Positions 26,098 through 32,653 of a stretch of DNA of 42,793 bases are shown in pieces. The notes under the pieces are model-generated. The model worked only from the letters and a program-made list of their open reading frames with translations. It made no database searches and was not told where the DNA came from. The DNA lies in assembly GCA_036746235.1 (NCBI GenBank), contig DAIOEN010000036.1, forward strand, positions 1 through 42,793, written 5' to 3'. Both the position numbers and the translations under genes were made by a program. The stretch's first letter is position 1. Each line of letters opens with the position of its first letter. The DNA comes from CALARM01 sp036746235. GTDB taxonomy: Bacteria; Vulcanimicrobiota; SpSt-956; JAKJGF01.

Positions 26098-26352
26098 ATG
26101 ATGGAAGAAAAAGCAGGTCTTGAACATCCGAAAGTCGTTATTGATTTTGAAGTATGTAAAGGTTGCGGATTATGTATTAAAGCCTGTCCTAAAGGAGAGT
26201 TATTTCAATCTCCTAAATTGAATTCAAGGGGATATCATCCCACTCAATTTAAAGATGAGGGAAAATGTATAGGGTGTGCCATATGTTTTTATGCCTGCCC
26301 CGAACCTGCTGCTATAGCGGTATATAAAAAGGGTTTTGTTGAAGGACAATAA
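26098..26352 (+). CDS. 2[4Fe-4S] ferredoxin subunit of 2-oxoacid oxidoreductase
   Basis: This 84-residue protein has two classical iron-sulfur cluster motifs, CKGCGLCIKACPKG and CIGCAICFYACPEP. This is the delta subunit type that feeds electrons from the catalytic subunits to soluble ferredoxin in VOR/KOR-type enzymes. Starts at ATG 26098 or ATG 26101 are adjacent; AGGAGG favours either. It is the first gene of a three-gene operon with the alpha subunit (26434) and the beta-gamma fusion (27484). It is cytoplasmic. Assignment as the delta subunit is firm from context; the substrate is not determined. Confidence 0.92.
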   Translation: MMEEKAGLEHPKVVIDFEVCKGCGLCIKACPKGELFQSPKLNSRGYHPTQFKDEGKCIGCAICFYACPEPAAIAVYKKGFVEGQ

Positions 26353-26433
26353 TCGGATATTGTAACTACAGGTGCGGTAAAAACCGTAAGTTTCCCCTTT
26401 AGTAGAGGAATAAATCAAAGAAGGTGAATAATT

Positions 26434-27477
26434 ATGAGTAAAGTATTAATTAAAGGTAATGATGCTGCAGTTCTCGGTGCCATACTTGCAGGATGCACTG
26501 CTTATTATGGTTATCCCATAACCCCTGCAAGTGAAATAGCCCATGCTGCTGCCAAACAATTCCCTCTCCTTGGCAGGACTTTTGTTCAGGCAGAGAGTGA
26601 AGTTGCTGCTATTAATATGGTTTACGGTGCATCTTCTGCAGGACAGAGGTGTATGACTGCTTCTTCAGGGCCGGGAATAAGTTTGAAACAGGAAGGAGTG
26701 TCTTACTGTGCCGGTGCAGAACTTCCCTGTGTTATAGTAGATATAGTAAGAGGAGGGCCAGGGCTCGGAAATATCGGGCCTGAACAGGGAGATTATAATC
26801 AGGTAGTAAAGGGCGGAGGCCACGGAAACTATAAGGTTATAGTACTTTCTCCTGCATCATCACAGGAAATGTGTAATCTTACCATGCTGGCTTTCGAACT
26901 TGCAGATAAATATAGAACACCTGTTTATATACTTACAGACGGTGTTATAGGTCAGATGATGGAACCTGTAGACGTTCCGTCACCTGTTAAAGATTTGCCG
27001 GAAAAGGACTGGGCTGTCAGAGGAGATTCTTCCACTGCTGCCAATCTGATTACATCTATTTATATGGATCATGAAGATTTAGAACAACATATACTCAAGC
27101 TGGATAGAAAATATAAGGAAATAGAAGAAAAAGAAGTCAGATATGAAGAATATCTTATGGAAGATGCAGAGATTGCTCTCATCGGCTATTCCGTAATAAG
27201 CAGAATTCTCCGAACAGTTGTGGATAAACTCAGGGAAAAAGGTATTAAAGCTGGCCTTATGAGACCTGTTACACTGTGGCCTTTCCCATCTAAAAGAATA
27301 GAAGACATTTCTGAGAAGGTTAAAAATTTCTTTGTAGTGGAAATGAGTACAGGACAGCTTTTAGCCGATGTTAAGCTTGCTGTTAACGGTAAAAAACCTG
27401 TTTATCATTATTATAGAGTGGGCGGCATGGTGCCTTCCATTGAAGAAATAATGCAAAAAGTTGAAGAAGTGAGGTGA
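26434..27477 (+). CDS. 2-oxoacid:ferredoxin oxidoreductase alpha subunit
   Basis: This 347-residue protein contains YYGYPITPASEIAHAAA, VQAESEVAAINMVYGASSAG, TASSGPGISLKQEG and RGGPGLGNIGPEQGDYNQ. These are signatures of the pyrimidine-binding and transketolase C-terminal domains of KorA/VorB-type subunits. With the beta-gamma fusion and ferredoxin it would oxidatively decarboxylate a 2-oxoacid to an acyl-CoA, reducing ferredoxin, as is common in anaerobes. Branched-chain 2-oxoacids or 2-oxoglutarate are both possible substrates. The ATG follows AGAAGGTG. The stop is 6 bases before the next start. Confidence 0.93.
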   Translation: MSKVLIKGNDAAVLGAILAGCTAYYGYPITPASEIAHAAAKQFPLLGRTFVQAESEVAAINMVYGASSAGQRCMTASSGPGISLKQEGVSYCAGAELPCVIVDIVRGGPGLGNIGPEQGDYNQVVKGGGHGNYKVIVLSPASSQEMCNLTMLAFELADKYRTPVYILTDGVIGQMMEPVDVPSPVKDLPEKDWAVRGDSSTAANLITSIYMDHEDLEQHILKLDRKYKEIEEKEVRYEEYLMEDAEIALIGYSVISRILRTVVDKLREKGIKAGLMRPVTLWPFPSKRIEDISEKVKNFFVVEMSTGQLLADVKLAVNGKKPVYHYYRVGGMVPSIEEIMQKVEEVR

Positions 27478-27483
27478 AAATGT

Positions 27484-28914
27484 ATGGCTCAGAAATTAGC
27501 TATTAAAAAACCATCTTCTTTCTGGGATACGTACGAAAGAAAACCAGGTCATGATAAAGTAACTACTCATTACTGTCCCGGATGCGGTCATGGTAATGTT
27601 CATAAATTAATTGCAGAAGCACTTGAGGATTTCGGTGTATCGGACAGAGCTATAATTGTTAATCCTGTCGGATGCAGTGTTTTTGCCTATTACTATTTTC
27701 ACTGTGGCAATGTTCAGGTTGCTCATGGCAGAGCACCTGCCGTAGGAACTGCCCTCTCAAGAGCCAATCCTGACAGTATTGTTATTTCCTATCAGGGAGA
27801 CGGAGATCTGGCTGCCATAGGTACAGCCGAACTGATACATTCTGCCAACAGAGGGGAGAATATGACCATATTTTTTGTCAATAATGCCATTTATGGTATG
27901 ACAGGAGGTCAGATGGCTCCGACTACCCTCGTAGGGCAGAAAACCATGACAACTCCTTATGGCAGAAATGTTCATAATGAAGGTTATCCTATAAAAGTAT
28001 GTGAAATGCTTGCCACTCTGGAAGCACCTGTTTATCTTGAAAGGGTTGCCCTTACGGATGCGAAACATATAACAAAAGCCAGACAGGCTATCAGAAAAGC
28101 TATAACCAATCAGATAAATAAAAAAGGTTTTTCTCTTGTAGAAATTTTATCTCCCTGTCCTACAGGATGGGGCGTAGAACCTGTAGATGCTGCAAAATGG
28201 ATTGAAGAACATATGTTCCCCTACTTTAAACTGGGAGTATTTAAAGATATTGCAGAAGAGAGAGAACCTGTTGTAAGACCTGAGAAAATTACCGAACCGG
28301 CAGAAGTTCTGGAAAAACTCGGTTTAAATAAAGATAACCTGACTTCTACCGGAACGATTACCATACCGAAGGATAAATATAAAGATCCTTCAATTAAAAT
28401 TGCCGGTTTCGGAGGACAGGGTGTTTTATTGCTTGGAGAAGTACTTGCGAAAGCTGCAATGTTAAAAGATTATGACGTTTCATGGCTCCCTTCTTACGGC
28501 CCTGAAATGAGAGGCGGTACTGCCAACTGTTCTGTTATAATACAGAAGGGAAAAATAGGATCTCCTATGGCAACCAATCCGAAGGTTCTTATAGCTATGA
28601 ACAGACCGTCTCTGGAAAAATTTGAAGGAGATGTCATGCCGGGAGGAATTATATTCTATAACAGTTCCCTCATAGATATTACTCCTCAAAGAACAGATGT
28701 CGAAATAGTTCCCGTAAAAGCTACGGATATTGCAGATGAACTGGGTAATGTGAGGGTAGCAAATATGGTTGCCCTGGGGGCTTATATAGGTTATACTGGA
28801 CTTTTAGAGAAAGATGATGTGGTAAAAGCTCTGGCCGATACTATAAGCCGTAAAAACCTCATACCTCTTAATGAACAGGCAATTATAAAAGGGATGGAGT
28901 CTTTAAAGGCTTAA
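27484..28914 (+). CDS. 2-oxoacid:ferredoxin oxidoreductase beta-gamma fusion
   Basis: This 476-residue protein joins two subunits. Residues about 1-260 are the thiamine-diphosphate-binding beta subunit, with HYCPGCGHGNVHK, NPVGCSVFAYYYF, HGRAPAVGTALSRANP, YQGDGDLAAIGTAE and NNAIYGMTGGQMAPTT. Residues about 300-476 are the gamma subunit (IAGFGGQGVLLLGEVLAKAA, WLPSYGPEMRGGTANCSVI). A short linker (about 260-298) joins them. In many organisms these are separate genes. The fusion, with the alpha and ferredoxin genes directly upstream, gives a complete enzyme from three genes. GAGGTG precedes the ATG. A terminator follows 13 bases past the stop. Confidence 0.94.
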   Translation: MAQKLAIKKPSSFWDTYERKPGHDKVTTHYCPGCGHGNVHKLIAEALEDFGVSDRAIIVNPVGCSVFAYYYFHCGNVQVAHGRAPAVGTALSRANPDSIVISYQGDGDLAAIGTAELIHSANRGENMTIFFVNNAIYGMTGGQMAPTTLVGQKTMTTPYGRNVHNEGYPIKVCEMLATLEAPVYLERVALTDAKHITKARQAIRKAITNQINKKGFSLVEILSPCPTGWGVEPVDAAKWIEEHMFPYFKLGVFKDIAEEREPVVRPEKITEPAEVLEKLGLNKDNLTSTGTITIPKDKYKDPSIKIAGFGGQGVLLLGEVLAKAAMLKDYDVSWLPSYGPEMRGGTANCSVIIQKGKIGSPMATNPKVLIAMNRPSLEKFEGDVMPGGIIFYNSSLIDITPQRTDVEIVPVKATDIADELGNVRVANMVALGAYIGYTGLLEKDDVVKALADTISRKNLIPLNEQAIIKGMESLKA

Positions 28915-28926
28915 TATTTTTTTAAG

Positions 28927-28978
28927 ATTAAGGTTTATAATTTATTGATATTTTTAAACTATAAACCTTAATTTTTTT
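28927..28978 (+). terminator. Terminator of the oxidoreductase operon
   Basis: A perfect 13-bp stem (28927-28939 with 28960-28972, ATTAAGGTTTATA) with a 20-base loop is followed by TTTTTT. Confidence 0.8.
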
Positions 28979-29004
28979 TATGTCTAAAATGTTATTTAAA
29001 TGGG

Positions 29005-29010
29005 TATAAT
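29005..29010 (+). promoter_or_regulatory. Candidate -10 box of the lone pseudopilin gene
   Basis: A perfect TATAAT lies 46 bases before the ATG at 29056, just past the terminator of the preceding operon. No clear -35 box was found. Confidence 0.35.
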
Positions 29011-29055
29011 CAGGTTAGGAATAATAAAAAATCTTTTATTATAGGAGAAGTGGAT

Positions 29056-29505
29056 ATGAATAAGTATTTTTCGAAAACCGGAAATAAAGGGTTCACTATA
29101 GTAGAGATATTAACAATAGTGTTGTTAATATCTATTCTTGCAACCCTTATGTTTCCTCATTTTAAAAAAGCTCTTGCCAATGCAAAAGTTTCTGATTGTA
29201 TGAATAATCAGAGGCAGTTTGCTACTATGATACAGGTCTATTATATTGAATGGAAACGTTTTCCCGATGCTGATGCAGATGGCAGTCTTCAAAATTTATT
29301 ACCTTATAACAAGCTTACCCCTGAATATACATCGGCAAAACAAAAACTTTTCTGTCCTGATACAAAAGAGTTATATTATTATGAACCGAATCCGGAGAGG
29401 GATAATTTTACTATATCCTGCCGTTTAGGACATCCGTTAGTCGGGTTATCTCCTATGACTCCCTATTATACGTTTGCAGGAGGTCTGTTCAAAGGGGGAG
29501 ATTAA
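29056..29505 (+). CDS. GspG-like major-type pseudopilin
   Basis: This 149-residue prepilin has a basic leader, then G/FTIVEILTIVLLISILATLMFPHF with Gly cleavage site, Phe at +1 and Glu at +5. This is the classical type IV/GspG form, unlike the Ala-site genes in the left cassettes. The globular part has a CPDTKELYYY segment and a C-terminal ISCRLGHP, common in GspG-like pilins. The ATG at 29056 is 8 bases after AGGAG; GTG 29050 is too close to it. It is monocistronic, between terminators. It could be a fibre subunit for the same machine whose tip complexes lie in the left third; the machine's ATPase and platform genes are not in the window. Confidence 0.88.
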   Translation: MNKYFSKTGNKGFTIVEILTIVLLISILATLMFPHFKKALANAKVSDCMNNQRQFATMIQVYYIEWKRFPDADADGSLQNLLPYNKLTPEYTSAKQKLFCPDTKELYYYEPNPERDNFTISCRLGHPLVGLSPMTPYYTFAGGLFKGGD

Positions 29506-29534
29506 TCAAAGGAGCGTTTTCCTGATATTTTATT

Positions 29535-29562
29535 AAAAAGGGTTTCTTCGGAAGCCCTTTTT
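29535..29562. terminator. Bidirectional terminator with TTCG loop
   Basis: A 12-bp stem (29535-29546 with 29551-29562, one G-T wobble) closed by TTCG has A and T runs on its two sides. It therefore suits both the plus-strand pilin gene and the convergent queA. Confidence 0.9.
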
Positions 29563-29604
29563 ATCCTAAAAGACCGCAGAATACTTCCTCTATAGAGGGA
29601 GCAG

Positions 29605-30624
29605 TCACTTTAACAACATAGAGGCATCGCCAAGGCTGTAAAAACGATAATTTTCTTTTATTGCTTCTTTATAAAGTGCATGCGTTGTTTCTGTTCCTAT
29701 AAAAGCGCATACCAGCATAAAAAGAGTGGATTTTGGCAGATGAAAGTTTGTTATAATACCGTCTATCATTTTAAATCTGTATCCGGGATAGATAAATAAA
29801 TCAGTTTTTCTGTTTATCTCGTTAAGTTTGCCATCTTCACCGGCAGCACTTTCAAGAGTTCTCACTGATGTCGTCCCTACTGCTATTATTTTCCCGCCTT
29901 TTTCTCTGGCAGAATTTATCTTTTCTATCTGTTCTTTTGTTATTATTGCGAGTTCTTTTTCCATTTCGTGAGCTTCTATTTCTTCGGTTTTTACGGGACG
30001 AAATGTTCCCAGTCCTACATGGAGTGTTATTTTTATTACAGTAATTCCTTTATCTTCGATTTTTTTAAGAAGTTCTTCTGTAAAATGTAATCCTGCAGTA
30101 GGAGCAGCAATTGAGCCTGGAACTTTTGAATAAATAGTTTGATATCTTTCTCTGTCTTCAAGATGCTTTTTTATATAAGGTGGCAGTGGCATATGGCCTA
30201 TTTGTAATAATTTTTCGTAATAAGAGGGATCTTTAAAGGATATTATTCTTGTGCCATTACTTTCTCTTCCGATTATTTCTCCTTCCAGAATTCCGCCGGC
30301 AAAGAGGATTTTATGGCCTGTTTTTATCCGCCTGGAAGGATTTGCAAGACACCTCCAGGTACCTTTTCCCAGTTCTTCTATTAAAAGTAGTTCTATTTTT
30401 CCTCGTGTAGGAATTTTTTCTCCAAAGAGCCTTGCAGGAATTACTCTTGAATTATTTAGAACAAGGACGTCACCTTTATTCAGATAATCTATGCAATCAG
30501 TAAAGGTTTTGTGGGAAAATTTATTATCTTTAAATAAGAGAAGTCTGGAATTTTCTCTTTTCTGTAGAGGCTCCTGGGCTATCAGTTCCTGAGGCAGATA
30601 ATAGTCAAATTCTGAGAGTTTCAT
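29605..30624 (-). CDS. queA: S-adenosylmethionine:tRNA ribosyltransferase-isomerase
   Basis: This is a 339-residue cytoplasmic enzyme of queuosine biosynthesis that transfers and isomerises the ribosyl group of SAM onto preQ1-tRNA, giving epoxyqueuosine. Family landmarks include FDYYLPQELIAQEPLQKRENSRLL, DVLVLNNSRVIPARL, IAAPTAGLHFTEELL, HVGLGTFRPVKTE, IAVGTTSVRTLES and FHLPKSTLFMLVCAF. The start ATG 30624 (MKLSEFDYY) follows AAAGGA, and the 17-residue upstream extension overlaps the previous gene. It is downstream of and 10 bases from a coiled-coil membrane protein on the same strand. No tgt gene is adjacent. Confidence 0.97.
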   Translation of the reverse strand: MKLSEFDYYLPQELIAQEPLQKRENSRLLLFKDNKFSHKTFTDCIDYLNKGDVLVLNNSRVIPARLFGEKIPTRGKIELLLIEELGKGTWRCLANPSRRIKTGHKILFAGGILEGEIIGRESNGTRIISFKDPSYYEKLLQIGHMPLPPYIKKHLEDRERYQTIYSKVPGSIAAPTAGLHFTEELLKKIEDKGITVIKITLHVGLGTFRPVKTEEIEAHEMEKELAIITKEQIEKINSAREKGGKIIAVGTTSVRTLESAAGEDGKLNEINRKTDLFIYPGYRFKMIDGIITNFHLPKSTLFMLVCAFIGTETTHALYKEAIKENYRFYSLGDASMLLK

Positions 30625-30634
30625 AATTTTTCCT

Positions 30635-31204
30635 TTAGAATTTTGTTTTGAAAAATTTAGCAAAAGAACTTCCAAAAGATATAATACCTACTATAGCACT
30701 GAGTCCTGCTGTACCGTCTTTCTCTCTTTTCTGTATTACATGGGTTGTTTCGTTGATCTTTCTTTCTACTTCCCTGACTTTGATGCAGATTGGTTCCAGT
30801 TCATTATTTTTTGCCATCCCTATTGCTACTTTTCCTGCTTCTTCCAGCATATCCTGTCCTCTTAATACCAGGGCGTCATATCTTCTTTTCGCTTCCATTC
30901 GTTCTGCTGAATTCAGAAGTTTATATATGAGATCATCCAGAATTTTCTTCCACTGAGGTATATTTTCTGCAACTTCTCTTCTTTTTTCCAGATTGGCTTC
31001 CTGACCTGCTACCTGAATGGCATTATTAATTTCCGTTATATCATCTGATAATCTGTGAATTGTATCGCTTTCCAGTCCTTTTTTTTTGAAAAGTTCAAAT
31101 GCTTTAAGTCCTGCCTGCATCAGGAATTCCCTTTTCTTTTCATGCAATTCACCCAGTTCTATATATAATCTGGCTGTCTCTGTAGAGTCTTCTAACATAC
31201 CCAT
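30635..31204 (-). CDS. Coiled-coil protein with C-terminal membrane segment
   Basis: This 189-residue protein is mostly helical and highly charged (for example LHEKKREFLMQAGLKAFELF, TEINNAIQVAGQEANLEKRR, REVERKINETTHVIQKREK). It has a weakly hydrophobic C-terminal segment (GLSAIVGIISFGSSFAKFF) before a basic tail. The ATG is 7 bases after AAGGAGG. It is not recognised as a known family. The tail-anchored layout suggests a peripheral or membrane-attached adaptor. It is co-oriented between the HEAT-repeat gene and queA and is probably co-transcribed with queA. Confidence 0.75.
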   Translation of the reverse strand: MGMLEDSTETARLYIELGELHEKKREFLMQAGLKAFELFKKKGLESDTIHRLSDDITEINNAIQVAGQEANLEKRREVAENIPQWKKILDDLIYKLLNSAERMEAKRRYDALVLRGQDMLEEAGKVAIGMAKNNELEPICIKVREVERKINETTHVIQKREKDGTAGLSAIVGIISFGSSFAKFFKTKF

Positions 31205-31224
31205 AGGATTGCCTCCTTATTAGA

Positions 31225-31269
31225 GTTGAGAGTTGAATGTTTAAAAACTATAAACACTCAACACTCAAC
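31225..31269. repeat. Heptamer inverted repeat (GTTGAG)
   Basis: Arms 31225-31242 and 31252-31269 pair at 16 of 18 positions. The right arm encodes the last residues (LSVECL) and leads into the stop of the HEAT-repeat gene. Confidence 0.8.
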
Positions 31270-32444
31270 TTCTCAATTATTTCTTTAATTTTATCTCTTA
31301 CTTCTTTCTTATTTTCCTGTTCCAGAGCAGTCTGCAGTTCATTCAGAATTTCTTTATTACCAAGCTTACCAAGGGCACATACTGCATCAAATCTAACTAC
31401 CCAGGTGTTATCTCTGAGGCATGTAATGAGAGGCTTAATAGCTCTCCTGTCACCGGACCGTCCGAGACCTGAAGCAGCGTTTCCTCTTACGGAAAAATAT
31501 TCATCTTTCAATGCTTCTATCATAGGTTCTACTGATTTTTCATCTCCTATTTTAGAAAGAACTGAAGAAGCATGGAAACGAACTACTCTATCATGATCCT
31601 TAAGTTTTTTACATAATGGCACTACAGCTCTTTTATCTCCTATTTTTCCCAGAGACGTAATAGCTTTCATTTTTAAATCGTTATTATCTGTTTCCAGTGC
31701 TTCAATAAGTACCGGTACGGCTCTTTCATCTCCTATTTCTCCCAGGGCTATAGCTGCACCGGTATTACCTTCTTTCAGAGCTTCCAGCAAAGGCTCTATA
31801 GCATGTTTATTTTTAAGTTCCCCCAGACCGATGCCTGCACCAATATTACCATTTTTGAGAGATTCTATCAGAGGATATAATGCCCTGTCAATACCAAGGT
31901 TTCCCAGTCCGATAGCTGCTGCTGTATTACCTGATTTAAGTGCTTCTATAAGTGCTTCTACTGCTTCTGAATTACCAAATCTGGTAAGGGCGGAAGCGGC
32001 TTCTTCCACCAGATCAGGATCTTTTTTTGATAATGATTTTATAAGCGGTTCAATCGCTTTATCATCTTTAATTACTCCCAGTGCTATTGCTGCTCCGCTG
32101 TTACCATCATTGAGTGCTTTAATAAGAGGTTCTACTGCACTTACATCACCTATTTCTCCTAAAGCTATTGCTGCTGTCCTTCTTACAATTTTTTCTTCAT
32201 CTTTCAATGCTTTTATAAGAGGATCTACTGACATGCTATCCTTTAATTTGCCTAAAATCATAGGTATACGGTACCTTATACTGCAATCACTGTTTCCAAG
32301 TGCTTCTATCAGTAATGGCAATGCTTTTTCTCCCATGTTTTTTAAATCATCTTTTGCTTTATAAATTTCATTTATATTTTTACTGCCGAGTTTTTCTATC
32401 AGATCTTTGATTGTTTTTTCCCGGAGACTATCCATTTCTTCCAC
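31248..32444 (-). CDS. HEAT-repeat (PBS-lyase-like) protein
   Basis: This 398-residue alpha-solenoid of about 12 repeats has motifs such as DDLKNMGEKALPLLIEALG, AIALGEIGDVSAVEPLIKAL and GLGRSGDRRAIKPLITCLRD. Most repeats have the usual 31-residue spacing. Four in the middle (with GNSGAAIALG, GNTAAAIGLG, GNIGAGIGLG, GNTGAAIALG) are shortened to about 27, losing the DPxVR-type turn. The start is GTG, 9 bases after AAGGAG. There is no signal peptide or membrane helix, so it is a cytoplasmic interaction scaffold. Its C-terminal residues derive from a heptamer repeat. Confidence 0.88.
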   Translation of the reverse strand: MEEMDSLREKTIKDLIEKLGSKNINEIYKAKDDLKNMGEKALPLLIEALGNSDCSIRYRIPMILGKLKDSMSVDPLIKALKDEEKIVRRTAAIALGEIGDVSAVEPLIKALNDGNSGAAIALGVIKDDKAIEPLIKSLSKKDPDLVEEAASALTRFGNSEAVEALIEALKSGNTAAAIGLGNLGIDRALYPLIESLKNGNIGAGIGLGELKNKHAIEPLLEALKEGNTGAAIALGEIGDERAVPVLIEALETDNNDLKMKAITSLGKIGDKRAVVPLCKKLKDHDRVVRFHASSVLSKIGDEKSVEPMIEALKDEYFSVRGNAASGLGRSGDRRAIKPLITCLRDNTWVVRFDAVCALGKLGNKEILNELQTALEQENKKEVRDKIKEIIEKLSVECL

Positions 32445-32464
32445 TTATAATCTCTCCTTAAATA

Positions 32465-32651
32465 CGTGATGCGTAATCCGTGATGCGTAATGCGTCACGA
32501 TTTTTATAATTTCGACGATTCCCCTTTTTATCCTCTTGAACTTTAACTAATAACCGATAATTGATAACCGTTCACATCAGGGCGTTTAATTAAACGTCCC
32601 TTTTCACTCTTCACTCTTCACTTTTCACTTTTCACTCTTCACTTTTCACTT
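32465..32651. repeat. Cluster of heptamer arrays
   Basis: CGTGATG/CGTAATG/CGTCACG units (32465-32499), TAATAAC/CGATAAT/TGATAAC units (32544-32571) and TTCACTC/TTCACTT units (32600-32651) fill the gap between two minus-strand genes. A palindromic hairpin, GGGCGTTTAATTAAACGTCCC followed by TTTT, lies at about 32579-32603. Confidence 0.88.
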
Positions 32652-32653
32652 AT

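Noticed and set aside
31831..32364. 177-codon plus-strand ORF opposite the HEAT-repeat gene
   Set aside because: It is the antisense of a repetitive, well-supported coding sequence with no independent signals.
32579..32603. Palindromic GGGCGTTTAATTAAACGTCCC hairpin followed by TTTT as a terminator
   Set aside because: Its T-run is on the plus strand, where no gene lies upstream; it cannot end the minus-strand gene at 32654. It is kept only as part of the repeat cluster.
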